From NCBI RefSeq assembly GCF_000495855.1, contig NZ_AWGF01000009.1, positions 186,001 to 250,000 of the forward strand: 64,000 bases of DNA, given 5' to 3'. Positions 1 through 8,192 of the stretch are shown here, piece after piece. The translations under genes were made by a program, and so were the position numbers. The DNA is from Asticcacaulis sp. YBE204 (GTDB lineage: Bacteria; Pseudomonadota; Alphaproteobacteria; Caulobacterales; Caulobacteraceae). Position 1 is the first letter of the stretch. Each line of letters opens with the position of its first letter. The notes beneath the pieces are model-generated. The model ran no database searches, was not told the origin of the DNA, and worked only from the letters and a program-made list of their open reading frames with translations.

Positions 1-513
1 GAGGTGCTGGCGCAACTGCGCGCCGCGGGCGTACCGACGCCGGTCCTCATGTTGTCGGCCCTGTCGCGCAGCGAAAACCGCGTCGATGGTCTCGAAGGCG
101 GGGCCGACGACTATCTGGGCAAGCCGTTCGATGCCCATGAACTGATCGCGCGGGTCAAGGCCCTGCTGCGCCGCTCGAAAAATCAGGTCCATTCGGCCGT
201 CATGCTGTTCGGCGACATCGAACTGCACGTCAAATCGCGCACCGCCTATCGCGCGGGCAAGCATCTGGCGCTCAGCCCCAAGGAATACGACATCCTCAAG
301 CTGCTCATGGACCACGCAGGCGACACCGTCACCCGCGACATGCTGCTGCAAAAGGTGTGGAAGCTCAATTTCGACCCGCAGACCAATGTCATCGACGTCA
401 ATATGAGCCGTCTGCGCAACCGCCTCGAAGAGGGTTTTACCCAGCCGGTGCTGGAAACCGTGCGCGGCGCGGGCTTTCGTCTCCTGCGCGTCCAGACCCC
501 GAAAGCGGGGTAG
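1..513 (+). CDS. OmpR/PhoB-family response regulator, 5' part missing
   Basis: The gene runs in from before the window. The visible part holds the end of a receiver domain, with the conserved Lys in the segment DYLGKPFDAHEL, followed by a winged-helix DNA-binding domain of the OmpR/PhoB type (LSPKEYDILKLLM, later VDVNMSRLRNRLE and the ending VRGAGFRL). The phosphorylated Asp lies upstream of the window. It is a transcriptional regulator that would be phosphorylated by the histidine kinase starting 4 bases after its stop codon. Signal and targets cannot be read from the sequence. Family call is firm; subfamily (QseB/PmrA/CpxR-like) is not. Confidence 0.9.
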   Translation, partial: EVLAQLRAAGVPTPVLMLSALSRSENRVDGLEGGADDYLGKPFDAHELIARVKALLRRSKNQVHSAVMLFGDIELHVKSRTAYRAGKHLALSPKEYDILKLLMDHAGDTVTRDMLLQKVWKLNFDPQTNVIDVNMSRLRNRLEEGFTQPVLETVRGAGFRLLRVQTPKAG

Positions 514-516
514 GGA

Positions 517-1926
517 ATGGCCTTTTTCACCGTCTTTACCCGCAGCCTGACCCGACCTCTGACGCTGCGGCTGGTCGCCGCTTCGGTCGTCGTCTGCGCC
601 GCGGCCTTCGCGCTGGTCTATGCCGGTCTGCGCCAGCAGGGCGAGGCGGCGATTCGCCAGACGATCGATACCGATCTGGCCGGGCTGGTTGATATCTACG
701 GCGCGCAAGGCGCCGACGGTCTGCTAGGGGCGCTGTCGGCGCGGCTCGATCTGGCGCCGACGCGCGCCGAACAACCCTATTATGTGCTGCGCGATCCGTC
801 GGGCAAGGCACTGGCCGGCAATATCACCACCGCACTGCGGCTCGATCCGGTGAAGTCCGAGGTCGGAAAGGTTGTGCTGGGCGAAGATGACGGGACGGCG
901 GTGACGGGCGAGGCGCGCGCCACGACCCTGCGCGGTGGCTATGTCCTGATCGCCGGGCGCTCAGACGCTATGTTGCAGGCGACCCTGGCGCAGGTGCGCA
1001 ACCTGTTTCTGATCGCGCTGGGCCTGATGGTCGCTGCGTCGATCTTCATTTCCGGTTATGCCTCGCGGAAGTTGCGCACCCGCGTGGACAATCTGAACGC
1101 CGTGTTCGACGCGCTGGAAACCGGGCAGCTCGACGCCCGCGCCACGGTACGTCCCGACGGCGACGAACTGGATCAACTGGGGCAGCACGTCAATGCCGCC
1201 ACCGCCCGCATCCATCGCCTGATGAAGGCTCAGCGCGATGTGTCGGACCACACGGCGCACGAAACGCGCACGCCCCTGATGAGCGTCGAACGCGACATCC
1301 GTCTGGCGCAGTCGGCCAGCACGGACCCGGCGGTGCTCAAGCCGCTCGACAGCGCATTGGAGCGCATCCGCACCCTGCTGCGCCTGCTCGATGCCCTGCT
1401 CGACATCGCCTCGGCCGAGGCCCAGAGCGGCGGCGTCAAGGCGCTGGACGAGATCGATATTTCCGAAGTCGCCCGCTCGATCGCCGAGCTTTACGAACTG
1501 AGCGCCGAAGACGCCGGCCTGCGGCTGGTCTGCGACATAGACGAGGGCGTGACGATGCGCGCCGATGCTATGCAGATGTCGCGCCTGATGGTCAATCTGC
1601 TTGATAACGCTTTGAAATATGGCGCGGACGGGCAGGAAATCCGCCTGAGCGTCAAGCCAGGGCCGGTGATCGTGGTCGAGGACGACGGGGCGGGTGTCCC
1701 CGACGCGGAAAAATCAAGGATTTTCGAACGCTATCGCCGGATTGCCACATCGGACGGCCAACCAGCCCAGAAGGGACACGGTTTGGGGCTGGCGCTGGTA
1801 AAAGCCATTGCCGAACGCCACGATCTCGGCCTAAAAGTCGAAGACGCGCATATGGATGCGACGACCGGACAGCGCGGTGCGCGCTTCGTGGTCGCCAGAG
1901 GTCGGGTTGGTGGAGAGGTGGCATGA
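517..1926 (+). CDS. Membrane sensor histidine kinase, partner of the preceding regulator
   Basis: 469 residues. An N-terminal membrane segment near residues 14-36 and a second near 160-180 flank a periplasmic sensor region of about 120 residues. Then come a HAMP linker, a dimerisation/phosphoacceptor helix with the H-box AHETRTPLMS (the usual HELRTPL with Leu replaced by Thr), and an ATPase domain with N-box (NLLDNALKYG), G1 (VEDDGAGVP) and G2 (GHGLGLALVK). The start is 4 bases after the regulator stop, and the stop overlaps the next gene by ATGA, so the three form one operon. The periplasmic part shows no domain I recognise, so the stimulus is unknown. Confidence 0.92.
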   Translation: MAFFTVFTRSLTRPLTLRLVAASVVVCAAAFALVYAGLRQQGEAAIRQTIDTDLAGLVDIYGAQGADGLLGALSARLDLAPTRAEQPYYVLRDPSGKALAGNITTALRLDPVKSEVGKVVLGEDDGTAVTGEARATTLRGGYVLIAGRSDAMLQATLAQVRNLFLIALGLMVAASIFISGYASRKLRTRVDNLNAVFDALETGQLDARATVRPDGDELDQLGQHVNAATARIHRLMKAQRDVSDHTAHETRTPLMSVERDIRLAQSASTDPAVLKPLDSALERIRTLLRLLDALLDIASAEAQSGGVKALDEIDISEVARSIAELYELSAEDAGLRLVCDIDEGVTMRADAMQMSRLMVNLLDNALKYGADGQEIRLSVKPGPVIVVEDDGAGVPDAEKSRIFERYRRIATSDGQPAQKGHGLGLALVKAIAERHDLGLKVEDAHMDATTGQRGARFVVARGRVGGEVA

Positions 1927-2519
1927 GCCGGGGGAGTCGGGTGCTGAAGGGCTGTGTCGCCGCCCTCGTTTTGTCCAGTACCGGCCTGTCCAGTGTACAG
2001 CTGGCGTCGGCGCAGGAGCGCGAGGTGTCGGTGGCGGTGGGCGATATCCTGCGCGACGGCCTCGAAGCCCAGGCGCGCGGCGACGGCGAGGCGTTGCTGA
2101 AGGCGGCACTGGCCCTGGCCCGCAGCGGAGCGCGGCCGGATACCGGCGATGCCGATCTGGTGCGCGTATGGATCAGGGACGCCCAGACGATGGGCGCGAA
2201 ACTGCCCAAGACCTTCTATGCCTCGCGCGGGCTGCTGCTCGGCCCGGCCTACAAATCCGGCAAGATCGCCGCCAACGGTAAATTCACGACGCGGCAAAGC
2301 TTTGCCGGCGGACAGATGGCCGATATTCTGGTCGTACCCGCGCCGGGTGCCGCCCTATCGCTCCGGGTGATCGACGATGAGGGCGACGAGGTGTGTGCGG
2401 TTACCGCATCGTCGGAAAATCTCGGCTGTCGCTGGGTGCCGGTCTATACCGCACCGTCGTCGATCACGGTCGTCAATACCTCTCGCAAACCCGCCAAGTT
2501 CTACCTTGTGATGAATTAA
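1923..2519 (+). CDS. Secreted protein of unknown function, co-transcribed with the two-component system
   Basis: 198 residues. It begins with a signal peptide (basic start, hydrophobic stretch, cleavage probably after LASAQ near residue 31). The mature part has a helical region and then a beta-rich C-terminal half with two cysteines (near residues 160 and 171) that could form a disulfide. I do not recognise a family. The start codon overlaps the kinase stop (ATGA), which argues for translational coupling. A periplasmic accessory or target protein of the two-component system is a guess from position only. Confidence 0.7.
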   Translation: MSRGSRVLKGCVAALVLSSTGLSSVQLASAQEREVSVAVGDILRDGLEAQARGDGEALLKAALALARSGARPDTGDADLVRVWIRDAQTMGAKLPKTFYASRGLLLGPAYKSGKIAANGKFTTRQSFAGGQMADILVVPAPGAALSLRVIDDEGDEVCAVTASSENLGCRWVPVYTAPSSITVVNTSRKPAKFYLVMN

Positions 2520-2520
2520 A

Positions 2521-2540
2521 CTGTGTCGGCGACGACACAG
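2521..2540 (+). terminator. Perfect hairpin right after the operon
   Basis: CTGTGTCG / CGACACAG, 8-bp perfect arms with a 4-base loop, starting two bases after the stop codon of the secreted protein. No T-run follows, so intrinsic termination is uncertain. It may be an mRNA 3'-end stabiliser. Confidence 0.4.
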
Positions 2541-2579
2541 GGGGTGTGCGACAAGCAAAATCCTGAGCGATAAAAGCGC

Positions 2580-2596
2580 CTTACAGTCAATGTAAG
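2580..2596. promoter_or_regulatory. Perfect dyad CTTACA-N5-TGTAAG, possible operator
   Basis: Six-base perfect arms with a 5-base spacer lie in the gap between the two-component operon and the secreted protein at 2780, about 190 bases upstream of its start. TTACA-like half-sites are typical of OmpR-class regulators, so the neighbouring regulator is a possible ligand. This is inference from position and symmetry. Confidence 0.3.
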
Positions 2597-2779
2597 ATGC
2601 AGGTCTCATCCGGACATGTCATTCAGGAGACACAGCCCACCGGCCTTTTCATTCCAATCCGCGTAAATTTTATAGACGCTGACGACGGACATGTTTAGGT
2701 TTGTGGCGAAAATGCGGCCCGCGGCATGGTGCTCAAGGTCAGTAGATATTCCAAACGATTTCCATAAGGACCTTTGCCC

Positions 2780-3232
2780 ATGAAACGCCTGGTCGCCGCC
2801 GTCGCCGCGCTCTCGCTCATCTCCTTCGGCCCGCAGGCCTATGCTCAGGCCCCGGCACCGACGCCTGCCCCGACCGCGTCTCCGGCCGTCGAGGCCGCAG
2901 GCAAGCTGCCGGAAAGCCTGATGCTCTCGATGCAGGTCGCTTATATCTGTCAGGGCGTGCAGGGCGTCGATATCTACAATCAGGTCAAGGATATCTCCTA
3001 CCAGCTGACCCTGAAGATCTCGGAAGACGAGGCCAAGACCAAGGAATTCATCAACCTGATCGAGGACCAGGCCAAGCAACTGTGCCCGGATACCAAGACC
3101 TGCTGGCGCGAATTCCTCAAGATGCCGAACGCCACCGAGGCCGAAGGCAAGGCCGCCTGTGAAAAGGTGACCGAAGCGGCGCTGGGCGACACGCTGAAAC
3201 TGGTCAAGGTCATCACCGGCGACAATTCGTAA
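2780..3232 (+). CDS. Small secreted protein, unknown function
   Basis: 150 residues. The ATG at 2780 is preceded at 9 bases by AAGGA; a TTG six bases upstream is less likely. A clear signal peptide (MKRLVAAVAALSLISF, cleavage after AYA) is followed by a Pro/Ala/Thr-rich stretch and a helical domain with four cysteines, including C-PDTKT-C near residues 110-116, that may form two disulfides. I do not recognise the family. It stands alone, with its own terminator directly after it. Periplasmic location is the only property I can support. Confidence 0.75.
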   Translation: MKRLVAAVAALSLISFGPQAYAQAPAPTPAPTASPAVEAAGKLPESLMLSMQVAYICQGVQGVDIYNQVKDISYQLTLKISEDEAKTKEFINLIEDQAKQLCPDTKTCWREFLKMPNATEAEGKAACEKVTEAALGDTLKLVKVITGDNS

Positions 3233-3251
3233 GTTTTTGGTTCTCATATCG

Positions 3252-3284
3252 AAAAAGCCCCGCAGCGATGCGGGGCTTTTTTTG
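3252..3284 (+). terminator. Rho-independent terminator
   Basis: AAAAAGCCCCGCA / TGCGGGGCTTTTTTT: an 8-bp GC stem, a 4-base loop and a run of seven T, 20 bases after the stop of the secreted protein. Confidence 0.9.
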
Positions 3285-3290
3285 TGTTCA

Positions 3291-3343
3291 AGCGCATCCC
3301 AAAAAGTGTGCAGCGGTTTTTGGCATCGGATGCGCGTCAAAGA
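3291..3343. repeat. Palindromic intergenic repeat, copy 1 of a tandem pair
   Basis: About 53 bases bounded by AGCGCATCC and GGATGCGCGT, an inverted repeat, with the core AAAAAGTGTGCAGCGGTTTT. A second near-identical copy follows at 3351 and a diverged, inverted single copy lies at 19015. The core resembles a motif common between genes in Alphaproteobacteria (from memory). Confidence 0.85.
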
Positions 3344-3350
3344 ACGAGCA

Positions 3351-3404
3351 AGCGCATCCCAAAAAAGTGTGCGGCGATTTTGGAATCGGATGCGCGTCAA
3401 TAAT
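3351..3404. repeat. Palindromic intergenic repeat, copy 2 of a tandem pair
   Basis: Differs from copy 1 at only a few positions (one extra A, GCGG for GCAG, single changes in the right half). Same bounding inverted repeat GCGCATCC / GGATGCGC. It lies just upstream of the putative iron box and tonB. Confidence 0.85.
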
Positions 3405-3456
3405 GTGTTATATTACCGCAGTGCGAATAAAACTGAGACACATTATCAGGATTGCC

Positions 3457-3473
3457 TTGCGAATGAGTTGCAA
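3457..3473. promoter_or_regulatory. Putative iron-responsive (Fur-type) box upstream of tonB
   Basis: TTGCGAATGAGTTGCAA, a 17-base imperfect palindrome, 57 bases before the tonB start. It resembles alphaproteobacterial Fur-type sites of the form TTGCRAAT-N-ATTYGCAA (known from memory). A related 17-mer lies upstream of the siderophore receptor at 5650. Function is inferred from the gene content. Confidence 0.5.
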
Positions 3474-3529
3474 GAGTGTTACGGCAAACCCACAAGTGTT
3501 AATGACGTGATACGGGCGATCTACAAGCG

Positions 3530-4441
3530 ATGAGCGTTCAGGGTATAACCGAAGGTCTGGCCGGGGAGGGCGCCTTGCCGCGCCACGTGGCGTCACCGAC
3601 ACGGGCCGGTTCACCTGCGATCAAAAAGAAGATCAATGCCGGTCTGGCGTGGGCCATCGGACTCTCCATCGGCTTCCACGCGGCGATTGCCGCCTATGTC
3701 ATTACGACGCAGTTCGTCCTGCCGGAATACAAGCAGGACGAGGCGGAGGCCATTCTGGTCAGTATGGGGCCGCTGCCAACGCCCGAAGAGACGCCGCAAA
3801 CACCGCCACCGCCGCCACCGCCCGACACCAAGCCGATCCTTCAGCCGCGTGAAACGCCGACGCCCATTTTTCAGGATGTACCGCCCCTGCCGCTGCCGCC
3901 GGTGAAGACCGAGGAGCGCGTCGTGTCTCAGGCGCCGTCGCCGCCGGAAGTGGCCAAGGGCCCGCCCGCGCCGCCTGGTGCCGTGGCCGGGCCCAAGAAC
4001 GATTTCGTGGCCGTCGATGTCGACTCGGCCCTTACCAACAATCCGTCGCCGCCCTATCCGCCGCAGGCTAAGGCCCGCCACGAAGAAGGCACGGTCGTCC
4101 TGCGCCTTCAGGTGCGCGGCGACGGCAGCGTCGGCGACGTACAGATCAAGCAGTCGAGCGGCTCGATGCGGCTGGACAATGCCGCCGCCGCCGCCGTGCA
4201 GCGCTGGCGCTTCAAGCCAGCGACTCAGGGCGGCAAGCCGGTCGATTCGTGGGCCACGGTGCCGATCACCTTCGGCTTCAGGAAGCGTGGCGGTGGTCCG
4301 GACCGGGGCGGCCCGGACGGTCGAACAGACGGTCGTGATGGCCCCCGTGGTGACGATCGCGGCCCGCGCGATGACAAACGTAATCCAGATGGACGCGGTC
4401 AAGGCCGCCCCGACCGAAATACTCAAGGAGATGATCAATGA
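3530..4441 (+). CDS. tonB: Energy transducer TonB with an unusual charged tail
   Basis: 303 residues. TonB passes proton-motive energy from ExbBD in the inner membrane to outer-membrane receptors. One transmembrane segment lies near residues 38-62. A long Pro-rich linker includes a run of seven prolines near residues 91-97. The TonB C-terminal domain, about residues 170-252, has NPSPPYPPQAKARHEEG, the usual YP motif, and VQRWRFKPA. After the normal end of that domain there are some 50 extra residues made almost only of Gly, Arg, Asp and Pro, which is not usual for TonB. No ExbB or ExbD is in the window. The start at 3530 has only a weak ribosome-binding site. It overlaps the DUF4198 gene by ATGA. 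Confidence 0.9.
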   Translation: MSVQGITEGLAGEGALPRHVASPTRAGSPAIKKKINAGLAWAIGLSIGFHAAIAAYVITTQFVLPEYKQDEAEAILVSMGPLPTPEETPQTPPPPPPPDTKPILQPRETPTPIFQDVPPLPLPPVKTEERVVSQAPSPPEVAKGPPAPPGAVAGPKNDFVAVDVDSALTNNPSPPYPPQAKARHEEGTVVLRLQVRGDGSVGDVQIKQSSGSMRLDNAAAAAVQRWRFKPATQGGKPVDSWATVPITFGFRKRGGGPDRGGPDGRTDGRDGPRGDDRGPRDDKRNPDGRGQGRPDRNTQGDDQ

Positions 4442-5466
4442 GCGTTATGAAGCGCCTTATGGCAACCACCGCCGTGCTAGGCCTGCTGGCCGCCGCGCCT
4501 GCCGCGATGGCGCACAGCCAGTGGCTGCTGCCGTCTGCGACTCAGGTCGAGGCCTCGACCAACCCGGAGCGTCCGACCTATGTGACGGTCGACGCGGCCA
4601 CCTCGAACGGCCTGTTCTACGCCGATCACAACGCCATGCGCCTGACCAATATCGTCATCAGCGCGCCGGACGGTTCGTTGATCCAGCCGGAAAGCCCGTC
4701 GACGGGCAAGCTGCGTTCGACCTTCGACGTCAAGCTGGCGACGCCCGGTACCTATCGTATCGCCTCGGTCAACGCCTCGGTCGTCGCTACCTACAAGGTC
4801 GGTGAGGAAACCAAGGTCTTCCGCGGCACCGAAGAAACGCTCAAGACCGACGTCCCGGCCAATGCTGCCGAGCTCAAGATCAGCCGCAACTTCGGCCGCG
4901 TCGAAACCTTCGTGACGGCCGGTAAACCCTCGGAAATCAAGCCGGTCGGCAAGGGTCTCGAACTGTTCCCGCTGCAACCGACGACCGATTTCGTCGTCGG
5001 CGAAAAGGCGAAGTTCCGCGTTCTGCTCGACGGCAAGCCCGTGCCGAACCTCAAGGTCAAGGTAACCCCCGGCGGCGTGCGCTTCCGTGGCGAACTGGGC
5101 GACCAGACGGTGACGGCGGATGCCGAAGGCACGATCGCCATCGACTGGAAATTCGGCGGCGCCTATTACCTCAACACCTCCTATCCGCCGCGTCCGGAAG
5201 CCGATGACGACGATCATGGTCCGGCAGCCGGTGGCCAGGGCGGTCAGCGTCCCCAAGGCCAGCAAGGTCAGGCTCAAGGCGGCGAAGGTGCCCCGCGTCC
5301 GCAGGGCCAGGGTCAGGCGGGTCAAGGCGCCGGCGGTCCCGGCGCTCAGGGTCAAGGTGGTCAAGGTATGGGTGGTCGTCAGGGCGGCATGGGCGGCGGC
5401 ATTCCCCGCGACATGGTGCCGCTGCGTTCATCCTACGCGCTGACGGTCGAAGTTCTGCCGTACTAA
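4438..5466 (+). CDS. DUF4198 periplasmic protein with a Gly/Gln-rich insert
   Basis: 342 residues. A signal peptide ends after AAMA, so the mature protein begins with HSQWLLPS; this N-terminal His is typical of DUF4198 (NikM-like) proteins and suits metal binding. Two beta-rich parts follow: residues about 26-170 and a domain at about 185-255 that looks like a carboxypeptidase-regulatory-type fold. Then comes a low-complexity block of Gly, Gln, Ala and Pro, roughly residues 262-328, and a short end that completes the last beta strands (SSYALTVEVLPY). DUF4198 proteins are often found beside metal or siderophore uptake genes; here the gene is translationally coupled to tonB. The exact role is not known. 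Confidence 0.8.
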   Translation: MSVMKRLMATTAVLGLLAAAPAAMAHSQWLLPSATQVEASTNPERPTYVTVDAATSNGLFYADHNAMRLTNIVISAPDGSLIQPESPSTGKLRSTFDVKLATPGTYRIASVNASVVATYKVGEETKVFRGTEETLKTDVPANAAELKISRNFGRVETFVTAGKPSEIKPVGKGLELFPLQPTTDFVVGEKAKFRVLLDGKPVPNLKVKVTPGGVRFRGELGDQTVTADAEGTIAIDWKFGGAYYLNTSYPPRPEADDDDHGPAAGGQGGQRPQGQQGQAQGGEGAPRPQGQGQAGQGAGGPGAQGQGGQGMGGRQGGMGGGIPRDMVPLRSSYALTVEVLPY

Positions 5467-5507
5467 GACGAAAAAACAGGATAAGCCCTTTGCACACAAA
5501 GGGTTGA

Positions 5508-5552
5508 GGCCGGAGTGGCGGGCGTGTGGGCGCCTGCGGCTCCGGCCTTTTT
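5508..5552 (+). terminator. Rho-independent terminator of tonB-DUF4198
   Basis: GGCCGGAG / CTCCGGCC stem (8 bp) with a long GC-rich loop and a following TTTTT, about 40 bases after the DUF4198 stop. Confidence 0.8.
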
Positions 5553-5649
5553 CTGTTCGCTATTCGACCGAATTGTCAACAATGGTGTTGATTTTGCGAC
5601 ACACTCGCAGGGAGTCGTGTCAATCCTGAAAACTTTTGTCAATTAGATG

Positions 5650-5666
5650 TTGCAATGCATTCGCAA
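5650..5666. promoter_or_regulatory. Putative iron-responsive box upstream of the catecholate receptor
   Basis: TTGCAATGCATTCGCAA, with the perfect inner palindrome AATGCATT and TTGC / GCAA ends, 177 bases before the receptor start. Same length and ends as the site before tonB. An AT-rich palindrome 17 bases further on may be a second site or the -10 region. Confidence 0.45.
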
Positions 5667-5842
5667 ATCTTTATTGGCACCTAATAATTATTCGCAATCT
5701 CACCGAGATCCCGTTTTTCATATCCGGCCCGCGTACAGGGGCCACCTCTTCAGGCGTTCGGACGCGGGGCGTATGCCCGCTCTGATCGCCTTCATTTCGG
5801 CTCCGTCGCCTTCCTGACGCGGCCTAACAAAAAGAGACACTC

Positions 5843-8065
5843 ATGACTCACATCCGTAACCGCAAGCACGGCGCCAACCGTTATCTGAGCGCGGCGCTTT
5901 TGGCCGCTGCCGCCGTCCCGGCGCTGTCGTCCGCTGCTATTGCGCAAGAAAAGACCGACAAGAAGCTGGACGGCGTGACCGTCACCGCCGAAGAGAACGC
6001 CTATAAGGCCGATGTCGTGTCGTCGCCGAAGCAAACCCAGGCGCTGGTCGATACCCCGAAGACCGTTCAGGTCATCAAGAAGGAAGTCATTCAGGAGCAG
6101 CAGGCGACGACCCTGATGGAAGCCCTGCGCAATACGCCGGGCATCACCATGCAGATGGGCGAAAACGGCAACACGTCTTCGGGCGATACCTTCCAGATGC
6201 GCGGCTTCGACATGTCGGGTTCGTTGCTGGTCGACGGTCTGCGCGACCGTGGCGTCGCCACGCGCGATACCTTCAATATCGAGCAGATCGAAGTCGTCAA
6301 GGGCGCCGGTGGCGCCGATTCGGGCCGCGGTTCGTCGTCGGGCTATATCAACGTCTCGACCAAGCAGGCTTCGCTAGACGACGCGGCCTCGGCTTCGGCC
6401 ACCGCCTACAGCCAGGGCGGTTACCGTGCTACGGCCGACGTCAACAAGGCGATCGGCGAAACCAGCGCCCTGCGCCTCAACGTCCTGTCGCAGGATATCG
6501 ACACGGCGGGCCGCGATTTCGTGAAGCGTTCGGGCTACGGCGTCGCCGCCGCCTACGGCATCGGCCTTGAGACCAAGACCCGCTTCCACCTGTCGGGTCA
6601 GTATCTGAACAACGACAATACGCCGGACGGCGGCATCTCGTCGATTGGCTGGCCGGGCTTCTACAACGCCACCGCCGAAGTGCGCAACGCGCCGAAGGTG
6701 CGCGTCGAGAACTATTACGGCAGCGTCAACGACTACGAGAAGCAGGAGCAGGGCTCGGTCACGGCCAAGTTCGAGCACGACTTCGACGCCGGCATCTATT
6801 TCACCAACGTGGCGCGCTGGTCGAACACCTCGCTGGAGCGCGTCCTGACGGGCGTCAACGGCATCACGGCGACCACCGTGTCCAACCCCTCAACCTGGAC
6901 CCTGGCCCGTTCGCGTCAGCGCGTCGGCCAGAAGGCCGAGACCTTCAACAACGTCTCGAATTTCGTCACCAGCTTCACGACCGGCTCCGTGACGCACGAC
7001 CTCGTCTTCGGTTTCGAATATTCGGATGAGACGACCAATGTCGGCACCTATGGTACGGTCGGCACGACGCCGAACGCCAACCTGTATAACCCGAACGCCA
7101 ACGACGTCATGGCCCCGTTGAACCTGATCGGGACGGCGACCGGCACGGCGTGGACGATCAGCGACTCGCAGGTGGCGTCGATCTATGCTTTCGACACCCT
7201 GACCTTCAATGAAAAGTGGATCGTCAATCTCGGTTTCCGTTCGGACTCCTATCGCATCGAATATTCGACCCATACCAGCACGGGCACCAAGACCGCCGAT
7301 CTCAAGGCCGCCAGATCGATCAGCGCTTACAAGGCCGGTCTGGTCTATAAGCCGACCCCGAACGGCTCGGTCTATGTATCCTACGCCACCTCGCTGACGC
7401 CTCCGGGCAATGCCGGGACCCTGTCCTCGACCGCGGTCAATATCAACAACGCCAATGTCGATCCGTCGGAGACCAAGAACCTCGAAGTGGGTGCCAAGTG
7501 GGACCTGTTCGCGGGCCGCCTCGGCCTGACCGGCGCCTGGTACAAGACCAACCTGACCAACCAGCTGGTGCAGGATACCGATGGTGACGGTTTCGCCGAA
7601 AACTACGGCGACCGTGAAATCAAGGGCTTCGAGTTCGGCTTGAACGGTCAGATCACCGACAAGTGGAACATCACCGGCGGTATCCAGACCATGGACGACA
7701 AGCAGAAAGAGGGCGGCACGGTTGGCGCTACCACGCGCTGGTCGCCGGAAGTGTCGGGCTCGTTCTGGTCCACCTACGCGTTCTCGGACAAGATCAAGCT
7801 GGGCGGCGGTGCGCGTTATATGGGCGAGCAGAAGCGCGACCTGACGGTCGGCGAAACGCCTGCGACCACGAACATGGCCAAGATCCCGGAATACTGGGTC
7901 GTCGACGCCTATGGTTCGTATCAACTGACCGCCAAGGCGGCGCTGCAACTGAACGTCTATAACATCGCCGATGAGGAATATATCTCGGTCCTGAACAACG
8001 GCGGCGCGCGTCTGATTGCCGGTGCCCCGCGTACGGCGTCTCTGACCCTGAACTACAAGTTCTAA
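5843..8065 (+). CDS. TonB-dependent catecholate siderophore receptor (Fiu/PiuA-like)
   Basis: 740 residues, normal length for the family. The signal peptide ends near AIAQ (residue 35). The TonB box region is DGVTVTAEE. The plug (about residues 60-180) has TPKTVQVI, LRNTPGI, MRGFDMSGSLLVDGLRDRG and the IEVVKGA segment, followed by the 22-strand beta barrel ending in the C-terminal Phe (LTLNYKF). The plug resembles Fiu/PiuA/BfrD receptors for ferric catecholates. The neighbour PiuC, a typical partner of PiuA/Fiu-type receptors, supports the call. The exact ligand is not readable. Control by iron is suggested by the upstream palindromes. Confidence 0.88.
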   Translation: MTHIRNRKHGANRYLSAALLAAAAVPALSSAAIAQEKTDKKLDGVTVTAEENAYKADVVSSPKQTQALVDTPKTVQVIKKEVIQEQQATTLMEALRNTPGITMQMGENGNTSSGDTFQMRGFDMSGSLLVDGLRDRGVATRDTFNIEQIEVVKGAGGADSGRGSSSGYINVSTKQASLDDAASASATAYSQGGYRATADVNKAIGETSALRLNVLSQDIDTAGRDFVKRSGYGVAAAYGIGLETKTRFHLSGQYLNNDNTPDGGISSIGWPGFYNATAEVRNAPKVRVENYYGSVNDYEKQEQGSVTAKFEHDFDAGIYFTNVARWSNTSLERVLTGVNGITATTVSNPSTWTLARSRQRVGQKAETFNNVSNFVTSFTTGSVTHDLVFGFEYSDETTNVGTYGTVGTTPNANLYNPNANDVMAPLNLIGTATGTAWTISDSQVASIYAFDTLTFNEKWIVNLGFRSDSYRIEYSTHTSTGTKTADLKAARSISAYKAGLVYKPTPNGSVYVSYATSLTPPGNAGTLSSTAVNINNANVDPSETKNLEVGAKWDLFAGRLGLTGAWYKTNLTNQLVQDTDGDGFAENYGDREIKGFEFGLNGQITDKWNITGGIQTMDDKQKEGGTVGATTRWSPEVSGSFWSTYAFSDKIKLGGGARYMGEQKRDLTVGETPATTNMAKIPEYWVVDAYGSYQLTAKAALQLNVYNIADEEYISVLNNGGARLIAGAPRTASLTLNYKF

Positions 8066-8147
8066 GGTGAGGGATGTTCAAAGGTCTGCGGCATTATATC
8101 CCCGCCGCCGCCCCTTGACCTTTCTTCAAGGACTTTCATGATCTACT

Positions 8148-8177
8148 GGCTCCGATCCCTCCGGTCGGAGCCTTTTT
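8148..8177 (+). terminator. Rho-independent terminator after the receptor
   Basis: GGCTCCGA / TCGGAGCC, 8-bp stem with a 9-base loop and TTTTT. It lies between the receptor and piuC, so piuC is either read through or has its own promoter. Confidence 0.85.
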
Positions 8178-8192
8178 CGTTACGAGATACCG

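Larger units (their letters stand above)
5467..5842. other. 376-base intergenic control region before the siderophore receptor
   Basis: Holds a small hairpin CCCTTTG-CACA-CAAAGGG (5485-5502), the terminator at 5508-5552, an imperfect hairpin GACACACTC / GAGTCGTGTC (5598-5621), the putative iron box at 5650-5666, the AT-rich palindrome AATAATTATT (5683-5692) next to TTCGCAAT, and a leader of about 150 bases with no open frame I would support. The receptor promoter is probably near 5640-5700. Confidence 0.6.

Noticed and set aside
3237-3533. 98-codon frame before tonB
   Set aside because: It runs through the terminator and both palindromic repeats, so it is not a plausible gene.
5467-5842. Riboswitch in the long leader of the siderophore receptor
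   Set aside because: Hairpins are present, but I see no conserved core of a known riboswitch class, and no anti-terminator arrangement near the start codon.
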